Part shown: piece by piece, positions 1-6,412 of the stretch | Numbering within the stretch: position 1 is the stretch's first letter | How the letters are laid out: each line of letters opens with the position of its first letter | Assembly (NCBI RefSeq): GCF_019219065.1 | Contig: NZ_JAHUWK010000004.1 | Span: forward strand, 186,001 to 250,000 | Direction: 5' to 3' | Source: Duganella sp. sic0402 | GTDB taxonomy: Bacteria; Pseudomonadota; Gammaproteobacteria; Burkholderiales; Burkholderiaceae_D | DNA length: 64,000 nucleotides | The notes under the pieces: generated by a model | The model's database searches: none | The model's input: the letters and a program-made list of their open reading frames with translations, nothing else | Told to the model about the DNA's origin: nothing | Position numbers and translations under genes: made by a program

Positions 1-1
1 C

Positions 2-1051
2 GGCGGCGGCTCCACCGAACTGATACTGGGGCGCGGGCCGGAAATCGAAAAGGTCGAATCGTTCAGCGTCGGCACGGTCAAGCAAAGCCTGTCCTTCTTC
101 ATCGGCGGGCGGGTTGACGGGCCGTCGTTTGAGGCCGCCATCCTGTCGGCGCGCAGCCATTTCGAGGACGCGGCACCGCCTTACCATCCGCAATTCTGGA
201 AGCAGTGCTACGGTTCCTCCGGCACCGCGCGCACCATCGCCGACATCATCATCAAGAATGGCATTGGACGCGAAGTCAATGCGCAGACGCTGGAGGCGCT
301 GAAGCAGCGCTTTATCGAATTCGGCCACGTCAGCAAAATCGATATGCCTGGCCTGCGGCCGGATCGCGCCTCGACCATCATCGGCGGGCTGGCAATCCTG
401 ATCGGGCTGGTGCGCGAACTGGGTATCGCGCTGGTGCAGCCGATTGAGGCCGGCCTGCGCATGGGCGTGATGTGGGACTTGCACCTGCGCTCAACCAAGC
501 GTGACCGCCGCGAGCAATCGGTGCAAGCCTGTGTCGAGCGTTTCCACGTTGACCAGCGCCGCGCCAACCGGGCGGCGGTGGATGCGCTGGCGCTGTATGC
601 GCAGACCAAGCCATCGTCCGAGCAGTACAACCGCCTGCTGTACTGGAGTGCGCTGCTGCACGAAATGGGCATGGTGGTGTCGCACACCGGCTATCATAAG
701 CACGCCGCCTACATCATCGAGAACGCCGACCTGCCGGGCTTCACGGCGCGCGAGCAGCGCACCATGAGCCGCCTGATCGTGGCCCACAAGGGCAATCTGC
801 GCAAAGTGTCCGAAGTGCTGGAGGATGCGGACTTCGCCAAGGCCATTGTGGCGCTGCGGCTGGCGGTGCTGTTCATGCACTCGCGCATCGATATCGACTT
901 CACCCAGCTCAAGCTGCGCTTCAAGAGTCGCATCGAACTGGAAATCAGCCGCGATTGGGTGGCTGAGCATCCTACGCTGTCCTATTGGCTGGAGAAGGAA
1001 CAGGAGCAATGGGACGAAGTCGGTGTAGACTTCACCATACGCACTAGCTAA
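2..1051 (+). CDS. ppx: Exopolyphosphatase, Ppx/GppA family (C-terminal 349 residues)
   Basis: Ppx/GppA phosphatases remove terminal phosphate from inorganic polyphosphate or pppGpp in the cytoplasm. The open frame runs in from base 2 without a start, so the N-terminal part of the actin-like ATPase domain lies outside the window. The first visible residues, GGGSTELILG, are the conserved phosphate-binding loop of the second half of that domain. The rest is a helical HD-like C-terminal domain, with LLYWSALLHEMGMVVSHTGYH near visible residues 210-230. Ppx proteins are about 500 residues, so roughly the last two thirds is present. The next gene starts 12 bases downstream. GppA is the alternative. 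I favour Ppx from overall family resemblance, but without the N-terminus the two are hard to separate. Confidence 0.88.
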   Translation, partial: GGGSTELILGRGPEIEKVESFSVGTVKQSLSFFIGGRVDGPSFEAAILSARSHFEDAAPPYHPQFWKQCYGSSGTARTIADIIIKNGIGREVNAQTLEALKQRFIEFGHVSKIDMPGLRPDRASTIIGGLAILIGLVRELGIALVQPIEAGLRMGVMWDLHLRSTKRDRREQSVQACVERFHVDQRRANRAAVDALALYAQTKPSSEQYNRLLYWSALLHEMGMVVSHTGYHKHAAYIIENADLPGFTAREQRTMSRLIVAHKGNLRKVSEVLEDADFAKAIVALRLAVLFMHSRIDIDFTQLKLRFKSRIELEISRDWVAEHPTLSYWLEKEQEQWDEVGVDFTIRTS

Positions 1052-1063
1052 TGGAGAGAAGCC

Positions 1064-1831
1064 ATGTTCGACAGGATAGTTCGCTACAGCGCTTGCATGT
1101 TGCTACTCCTGTCGATGCCGGCCGTGGCGCGCGAAACAGTGATCCTATGCTACGAGGCGCAGGACGTGCTGCCGTGGCGCACGGAGAAGGGCGGCGGCCT
1201 TAATTTCGCGCTGCTGAAAATGGTTGAGCAGCGGCTCGATATTCATTTCGATTTTCAAAGCGTTCCCTGGAAGCGCTGCCTGGCGCAGCTGAAGGTGAAT
1301 GCGGTCGATGGTGCGTTTGCGGTCAGCTTCAAGCCGGACCGGCGCGAGCTGGGCGAGTATCCCGGCGCAGAAAATATCGACACCTCCAAGCGCATGCACA
1401 CCGATACCTATGTAGTGTTGCGCCGCAAGGGCAGCAAGGTGGCGTGGGACGGCAAACAGTTCAGCAATCTGGATGGCGCAATCGGCTTCCAGCTTGGCTA
1501 TTCGGTGGGCGATGTACTGCGCGCGCAGAATCTGGAAGTGGACGAGGGCAGCCAGCGCGCCGATGAGCTGGCGCGCAAGCTGATCGCCGGGCGTGTCGCT
1601 GCGGCGGCGCTGGGTGGCAGTGACGCTGCCGGTTTGATGCGCGGCCCGCTGGCGCCACAGCTGGAGCAATTGCCGATCCCCATCATTGAAAAGCCTTATT
1701 TCCTGATCCTGTCGCATGCGCTGGTGGCGTCCAGGCCGCAACTGGCGGCGCGCATCTGGAGCGAGATGGAGAAAGCCCGCAATAGCCCGGCCTACAAGAA
1801 GCTGGCGCAGGCGCAGGGAGTGCGGAATTAA
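1064..1831 (+). CDS. Periplasmic solute-binding protein, family 3 (PBP2) type
   Basis: This 255-residue protein has a signal peptide (MLLLLSMPAVAR, cleavage after about residue 22) followed by a type-2 periplasmic-binding fold of the amino-acid-binding (SBP_bac_3) kind. Typical stretches are GGLNFALLKMVEQRL near residue 45, the FQSVPWKRCL segment near 65, and the DGAFAVSFKPDRRE hinge region near 85. GAGAGAAG at 1053-1060 provides a ribosome site for the ATG at 1064. There is no permease or ATPase nearby. The next gene overlaps its stop and encodes a membrane sensor, so it may feed signal to that sensor rather than belong to an importer. That role is inferred from position only, and the ligand cannot be read from the sequence. 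Confidence 0.75.
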   Translation: MFDRIVRYSACMLLLLSMPAVARETVILCYEAQDVLPWRTEKGGGLNFALLKMVEQRLDIHFDFQSVPWKRCLAQLKVNAVDGAFAVSFKPDRRELGEYPGAENIDTSKRMHTDTYVVLRRKGSKVAWDGKQFSNLDGAIGFQLGYSVGDVLRAQNLEVDEGSQRADELARKLIAGRVAAAALGGSDAAGLMRGPLAPQLEQLPIPIIEKPYFLILSHALVASRPQLAARIWSEMEKARNSPAYKKLAQAQGVRN

Positions 1832-3026
1832 TACCCACGACAAAGTACTGCTGGATGGCGGCGGGCCGCTGACGCAGCTACGGCTGGCGTGGCGACGCAA
1901 TATCGTGCTGCGTCTGGGCTTCGGGATTTTTCTCGCGGTGGCGATTTCCACCGCCATCTACACTACTTATGTGATGCAGAGCTTGCGCAGCGAGGCGGAA
2001 CAGAATCTGCACGACCGTGCCGAGCGGCTGGCGGCGGTACTGTCGCAGGCTTTGGCGCGGCCGCTATTCGACATGAATAGCGCAGCGGTGGCCAGCGTGG
2101 TGGATGCTTCTGGCGCCACGCCGGAAGTGCTGATGCTGCGGGTACTGGCGCCGAATGGCAGTGAGCTGGCCGGGTATGTGTCGCCGATGAAGGATCCGGT
2201 GGCCTCGATCCGCGTGAAGCGGGAGATCCAGTTCAACGATGGACGGCGCAGTTATCCGGTAGGCGCGATTGATCTGGCATATTCGCGCCAGCAGATGAAT
2301 ACCGACTTGAACCGGCAGATTTTTAATACCCTGGCGGCCAATCTGTTGCTGGCGATGGGCATTGCGCTGTCGATCCTGATTGTCGGCCGGCGCGCGGCGC
2401 GGCCGTTTGCCGATATCCGTACCGCGCTGGAAAAGCTGACACGCGGCGAAACGGATATCAAGCTATCCGGCATCGGCAGGGAAGACCAGGTGGGGCGGCT
2501 GTCTGACGCGGTGCTGCGCTTCCGCGATACGCTGACCCGGTTGCGCGACGCCGAGCGTGAGCTGCGCGATTTCAATGCGGAGCTGGAACAGCGCATCAGT
2601 GTCCGCACTGCCGAGCTGACGCGAAGCATACATCAGACGCGCGACAGCGAGGCCAAGTTGCAGGCCATCGTCGACACGGCGCTGGACGCGGTGGTGCGGA
2701 TGGATCTGGAAGGGCGCATCGTTGGCTGGAACCGCCAGGCGGAGCTAATCTTCGGCTGGAAGTGCGAGGAGGTTCTGGGCAGGGCGCTGGATCAGACCAT
2801 TATCCCGCCGCGCTTCCGCTATGACCATAAGCGCGGCATGCAGCGCTATCTGACTGGCGCGAGCAGCGGCGTGCTGGAACGGCGCATCGAGGTGTTTGCA
2901 TTGCGCCGCAGTGGCGAGGAATTCCCCATCGAGTTGTCGATCACGCCGGTGAAAACGGAGGAGCGCAATAGCTATGAGTTCTGCGCTTTTATTCGTGATA
3001 TCAGTGCGCGGCGGCCTGCGGCGTGA
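1827..3026 (+). CDS. Membrane HAMP-PAS sensor protein without output domain; non-canonical start
   Basis: About 399 residues. A transmembrane helix (VLRLGFGIFLAVAISTAIY) is followed by a periplasmic domain of about 110 residues, a second helix (LLLAMGIALSILIVG), a HAMP linker, a coiled coil (LRDFNAELEQRISVRTAEL) and one PAS domain containing IVGWNRQAELIFGW and ending CAFIRDISARR. The frame then stops, with no kinase, GGDEF, EAL or chemoreceptor module. The start is unclear. The only in-frame ATG (1716) would add an arginine-rich shadow of the upstream gene, and the first in-frame GTG (1905) has no ribosome site and sits at the first helix. ATT at 1827, seven bases after GGGAG and overlapping the upstream TAA, fits best and is used here. 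It is probably co-translated with the binding protein. The function as a signalling partner is inferred. Confidence 0.65.
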   Translation: MNTHDKVLLDGGGPLTQLRLAWRRNIVLRLGFGIFLAVAISTAIYTTYVMQSLRSEAEQNLHDRAERLAAVLSQALARPLFDMNSAAVASVVDASGATPEVLMLRVLAPNGSELAGYVSPMKDPVASIRVKREIQFNDGRRSYPVGAIDLAYSRQQMNTDLNRQIFNTLAANLLLAMGIALSILIVGRRAARPFADIRTALEKLTRGETDIKLSGIGREDQVGRLSDAVLRFRDTLTRLRDAERELRDFNAELEQRISVRTAELTRSIHQTRDSEAKLQAIVDTALDAVVRMDLEGRIVGWNRQAELIFGWKCEEVLGRALDQTIIPPRFRYDHKRGMQRYLTGASSGVLERRIEVFALRRSGEEFPIELSITPVKTEERNSYEFCAFIRDISARRPAA

Positions 3027-3111
3027 ATCATTTTCATAGATGTACTCGCCCGCGCGGTTGAGTTGGAAAATGATATATACTGTTTATATTGATGACTACA
3101 TTGGAGTGAAT

Positions 3112-3645
3112 ATGGCGACCAAACCAGCCACCCGGACCACCGCAACCAAGACCGCCGCCAAGCCGGCCGCAAAACCAGCGGTGAAAGCTGCCCCACGCAC
3201 GGCCGCCCCGCGCGCGGCCGCCAAGCCGGTGCCGAAAGCTGCCGTCAAGCCAGCTGCACCTAAAGCAGTGCCAAAAGCTGCGCCGAAAGCCGCCGCCAAG
3301 CCAGCTGTGAAAGCCGCTCCAAAGGTAGCGCCGAAGGCCGCGCCTAAAGTTGCACCTAAAGCCGCTCCGAAAGCCGTCGCCAAGCCAGTGCCAAAAGCCG
3401 CACCTGAAGTTAAAGTCAAAGCCCATAAGGAAAAACTGGTGCGTGACAGCTTCACCATGCCGGAAGCCGAATACGCCGTGCTGGGCCAGGTGAAAAAAGC
3501 CGCCTTGAAAGCCGGCTTCGAAGTAAAGAAAAGCGAACTGCTGCGCATCGGCGTGGCGCTGATCTCGCAGATCGACCTGGCGACGCTGAAAAACGTGCTG
3601 GCAAGCCTGCCGCAGCTGAAAACCGGCCGTCCAAAGAAGGCCTGA
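3112..3645 (+). CDS. Histone H1-like Ala/Lys/Pro-rich protein with conserved C-terminal domain
   Basis: 177 residues. Residues 1-105 are a low-complexity basic tail built from KAAPK, KPAVK and KPVPK repeats, like the C-terminal tails of histone H1 or AlgP-type bacterial H1-like proteins. Residues 105-177 form a non-repetitive domain (KLVRDSFTMPEAEYAVLGQ, KKSELLRIGVALI) that ends in KTGRPKKA, an AT-hook-like GRP core. It probably binds DNA non-specifically and compacts the nucleoid. ATG 3112 is chosen because GGAG lies at 3103-3106; the longer in-frame start at 3040 would translate the AT-rich promoter region. The next gene, olsB-like, starts 99 bases downstream beyond a hairpin. Confidence 0.8.
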   Translation: MATKPATRTTATKTAAKPAAKPAVKAAPRTAAPRAAAKPVPKAAVKPAAPKAVPKAAPKAAAKPAVKAAPKVAPKAAPKVAPKAAPKAVAKPVPKAAPEVKVKAHKEKLVRDSFTMPEAEYAVLGQVKKAALKAGFEVKKSELLRIGVALISQIDLATLKNVLASLPQLKTGRPKKA

Positions 3646-3664
3646 TTAAAAAACAACAGGTCAC

Positions 3665-3690
3665 GAAAATGACATTTTATTGTCATTTTC
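3665..3690. terminator. AT-rich perfect hairpin, possible terminator or operator
   Basis: GAAAATGACA and TGTCATTTTC form a perfect 10-bp inverted repeat around the 6-base loop ttttat, 20 bases after the H1-like gene and 55 bases before the olsB-like ATG. It is AT-rich in a GC-rich neighbourhood and ends in TTTTC. It could be a weak terminator of the H1-like gene or a regulator-binding site for the gene downstream; the sequence does not decide. Confidence 0.45.
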
Positions 3691-3744
3691 TTGAAGTATT
3701 CGCTGGTTACGCTTGCTTCGTCTTCTACACAAAAGGGATGAAGC

Positions 3745-4521
3745 ATGCAAACCTCGATCATACAAGCCGATGTCCGAGCAACGTCCGGCAAGCTGGTACT
3801 CAGCATGGCAAGCACGCCGGAAGAACTGCGTGAAGTCCAGCGCCTGCGCTACAAGGTATTCATCGAAACCATGGGACTGACCGCGTTGCAAAGCGCCGAC
3901 GGCCTGGATAGCGACGAATTCGACGAGCATTGCGATCACCTGATCGTGCGCGATTCCGACACCCTGATGGTGGTGGGCACCTATCGCCTGCTGAGCGCCA
4001 ACCGCGCCCGCAAGCTGGGCCGCCTGTACTCGGAAGGCGAGTTTGACCTGGGCCGCCTGAACAACATCCGCGGCCGCATCGTTGAAGCAGGCCGCGCCTG
4101 CATCCATCCCGATTACCGTGGCGGCAGCGTGATCATGCTGCTGTGGTCCGGCCTGGCCGAATACATGCGCCGCGAGAACGCCGAATTCCTGGTGGGCTGC
4201 GCCAGCATCTCGCTGGCCGATGGCGGCCACAACGCGGTTGCCGTGTATCAGCAACTGGTGACCAAGAACCTGGCACCGATCGAATACCGTGTGACGCCGC
4301 ACCTGCCGTTCCCGTTCTCCAAGCTGGAAGCTGCGCAAAAGCCGCAAGTGCCTGCGCTGTTGAAAGGCTATATGCGCTCGGGCGCATGGATCTGCGGCGA
4401 ACCGGCCTGGGATCCTGATTTTGAAAGCGCCGACCTGTTCCTGCTGATGCCGCTGGCGAACCTGGACACCCGCTACGCGCGTCACTACGGCGTGGGCGAA
4501 GCCCAGCCTTTGGCTGCCTGA
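3745..4521 (+). CDS. olsB: GNAT-fold N-acyltransferase, OlsB / hemolysin-like family
   Basis: 258 residues of the Acetyltransf_5 (OlsB-like) family, which transfers a 3-hydroxyacyl chain from acyl-ACP to the alpha-amino group of ornithine to make the lyso-precursor of ornithine lipids. The family pattern is visible: EVQRLRYKVFIETMG at about 28-42, then EAGRACIHPDYRGGSVIMLLW near 113-133, which is the acyl-donor pocket motif, followed by FLVGCASISLADGG. No olsA-type acyltransferase is adjacent, so the ornithine-lipid assignment rests on family resemblance. The ATG at 3745 follows AAAGGGATGAAGC. Homologues with other acyl acceptors exist, so the substrate is not certain. Confidence 0.72.
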   Translation: MQTSIIQADVRATSGKLVLSMASTPEELREVQRLRYKVFIETMGLTALQSADGLDSDEFDEHCDHLIVRDSDTLMVVGTYRLLSANRARKLGRLYSEGEFDLGRLNNIRGRIVEAGRACIHPDYRGGSVIMLLWSGLAEYMRRENAEFLVGCASISLADGGHNAVAVYQQLVTKNLAPIEYRVTPHLPFPFSKLEAAQKPQVPALLKGYMRSGAWICGEPAWDPDFESADLFLLMPLANLDTRYARHYGVGEAQPLAA

Positions 4522-4579
4522 CGAGGTCTGGCGGCCCGGTGTAGAATGAGCGGCGTTGTGCTTATTCTGCGGGGCTGTC

Positions 4580-5389
4580 ATGAAGTTGGATTTAGAGTCG
4601 GATCAAACCGGGTTTCAGGAGCGCCAGGTGCTGCGCCATCGCGGCGCCCGCGCCACGTCCGCGACTGACAACGTGATTGAGGAAGTGCCGGTGGCGCTGG
4701 TCGTCAACGGCATCTCGCACGCGGTCATGATGGTCACGCCGCGCGACCTGCAGCCCTTTGCCATGGGCTTTCTGCTGACCGAAGGACTGGTCGCCAAACG
4801 CTCCGACGTGTTTGATATCGAAGTGCGCCAGCATGCGCGCAGCGTTGAGATCGACATCACCATCGCCACCCAGGAATTCATGCAGCTCAAGCAGCAGCGA
4901 CGCTCAATGGCGGGCCGCAGCGGTTGCGGCGTGTGCGGCATCGAAAGCCTGGAGTTGCTTGACTTGCAGCCAGAGCCCATTCAGTCGCCGCCGCTGCACG
5001 CGCCGGGTGCGCTGCAACCTGCGATCGCCATCGCCGCTTCCGAGCTGGGGCAATATCAGGACCTGATGCGCGCCACCGGCGGCGTGCACGCTGCGGCGTG
5101 GTGTGATGCGCATGGCAACGTGCTGCGCGTCTGTGAGGACGTCGGCCGCCACAACGCGCTGGACAAGCTGATTGGCCACCTGGCGCTGGATGGCGAAGAC
5201 ATGTGGCGCGGCTTCGTGTTCATGTCCAGCCGTGCCAGTTATGAACTGGTGCGCAAGGCCGCGCGCATGCATATCCCGATGCTCGCGACCATTTCCGCGC
5301 CCAGCACGCTGGCAATCGACATCGCTGCCGAAGCCGGGGTCAAACTGGTGAGCTTCTGTCGACAGGATGGCTGCGTTGAATATACTTAA
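4580..5389 (+). CDS. fdhD: Formate dehydrogenase accessory sulfurtransferase FdhD
   Basis: 269 residues. FdhD carries sulfur from the IscS persulfide to the Mo-bisMGD cofactor of formate dehydrogenases, an essential activation step. The family fingerprint is present: the loop SGCGVCG with the active CxxC pair near residues 114-117, MGFLLTEGL near 60, CEDVGRHNALDKL near 182-194, and the C-terminal SAPSTLAIDIA segment. Its client is very likely the YdeP/FdhF-type molybdoenzyme encoded at 6409-8712. ATG 4580 is used rather than the in-frame 4556. A -10-like TAGAAT lies at 4541-4546. The end of fdhD overlaps the next gene by 23 bases. Confidence 0.93.
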   Translation: MKLDLESDQTGFQERQVLRHRGARATSATDNVIEEVPVALVVNGISHAVMMVTPRDLQPFAMGFLLTEGLVAKRSDVFDIEVRQHARSVEIDITIATQEFMQLKQQRRSMAGRSGCGVCGIESLELLDLQPEPIQSPPLHAPGALQPAIAIAASELGQYQDLMRATGGVHAAAWCDAHGNVLRVCEDVGRHNALDKLIGHLALDGEDMWRGFVFMSSRASYELVRKAARMHIPMLATISAPSTLAIDIAAEAGVKLVSFCRQDGCVEYT

Positions 5390-5771
5390 AGCCTCTTCAT
5401 CCCTGATGGGCCTTTTGGCTGGTGTGCTGTTGGCGATACCGGCGTTTGCCAAGCCGCAGGACGCGCCGCCACAGAACTATGAGAACTGGGGCGTTTGCCC
5501 CTTTGAGTGCTGCACCTACCGCCAATGGACGGCCGAGGGCGATATCCCGGTCCATCAGCGCCGAAGCGAGGATTCGCCGGTGCTGTTCCATGTCTCCCAA
5601 GGCGAGGCGCTGGATGGCGTCGATGGTGTGGTGGTGACCGAACGTCCCGGCGTTATTACCGTGGACAGGGCGGTGCGGGACGGTTATCTGCGTGGACAGG
5701 AGCAGCCGCAGTTGTCGCTGCAACCGGGCGATGTGCTTTACATGCTGACACCGCTGGGTGAGGGCTGGTGA
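5367..5771 (+). CDS. Secreted hypothetical protein, probably truncated by a frameshift
   Basis: 134 residues with a signal peptide (LLAGVLLAIPAFA, cleaved near residue 28) and a conserved-looking Cys/Trp segment, NWGVCPFECCTYRQW. The body has the feel of an SH3-like secreted domain (QPGDVLYMLTPLGEGW). The frame stops at 5769-5771 directly after GEGW. A different frame continues from 5765 to 5842 with VKNKAGKRGWTSSAMF and ends ADACGS before TAG; this tail resembles the C-terminus of related secreted proteins I recall. A single-base loss near 5765 would explain the split. It starts inside fdhD with a 23-base overlap. The function is unknown. Confidence 0.55.
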   Translation: MAALNILKASSSLMGLLAGVLLAIPAFAKPQDAPPQNYENWGVCPFECCTYRQWTAEGDIPVHQRRSEDSPVLFHVSQGEALDGVDGVVVTERPGVITVDRAVRDGYLRGQEQPQLSLQPGDVLYMLTPLGEGW

Positions 5772-5938
5772 AGAACAAGGCTGGCAAGCGTGGCTGGACC
5801 AGTTCGGCCATGTTCAGCAACGCGGACGCCTGCGGCTCCTAGCGACACCGAAGCGCGCACTGTATGCCTTACCGAACAGATGGCGCGTCACGCAGGACCT
5901 AAGCTGTGGTTTCACCCGCACTTACGGAGCCTGTCAAG

Positions 5939-6412
5939 ATGAAAAATCCCAGCCTACTCTCATCCGCGCTGATCGGCGCTGTCGCCAGCGCGCGTTCCAT
6001 GACCCCCATGGCCACTATTGCAACGGCGCGTCTTGCCAACCGCAGCACGCCCGGCGCGCTGGCGTTATTGGATCGTCCGCTGTTCAAGTATGGCGCGCTG
6101 GCCATGGGCGCGGGAGAACTGTTGGGCGACAAAATGAAGTCCGCGCCTGACCGTACCGTTTTCCTCGGTCTGCTGGCGCGTGTCGCCAGCGCTGGCATCG
6201 CCGGTTCGGCGCTGGCGCCCAAGGGCAAGGAGGCGGCTGGCGCGGCGGTCGCGGTGGCCACCGCAGTGCCGCTGGCCTATCTGACGCTGGCCGGCCGCAA
6301 GCGCGCCATGGCCAGCATCGGCCAGACCCGCAGCGGCCTGATTGAAGACGCGTTGATCGTCGCCGCAGGCGCTGCCATCGTGGCGCTGGCGACCCGCTCC
6401 AAGCGCGACTAG
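5939..6412 (+). CDS. DUF4126-like small membrane protein
   Basis: 157 residues, rich in Ala/Gly, with four or five hydrophobic stretches, including LLSSALIGAVASARSMTP at the N-terminus, VFLGLLARVASAGIAGSAL near 85 and ALIVAAGAAIVALATRS at the C-terminus. The ARSMTP motif and overall layout match the DUF4126 family of inner-membrane proteins of unknown role. ATG 5939 is chosen over the in-frame 5906 because the family starts close to the first hydrophobic segment. Its TAG stop interlocks with the TAG of the convergent molybdoenzyme gene, the two sharing CTAG at 6409-6412. It sits inside the fdhD/formate dehydrogenase region, but I see no functional link. Confidence 0.65.
   Translation: MKNPSLLSSALIGAVASARSMTPMATIATARLANRSTPGALALLDRPLFKYGALAMGAGELLGDKMKSAPDRTVFLGLLARVASAGIAGSALAPKGKEAAGAAVAVATAVPLAYLTLAGRKRAMASIGQTRSGLIEDALIVAAGAAIVALATRSKRD

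Noticed and set aside
3120..3420. DNA tandem repeat in the H1-like gene
   Set aside because: Repetition is at the protein level with varied codons; no exact DNA repeat unit of useful length is seen.
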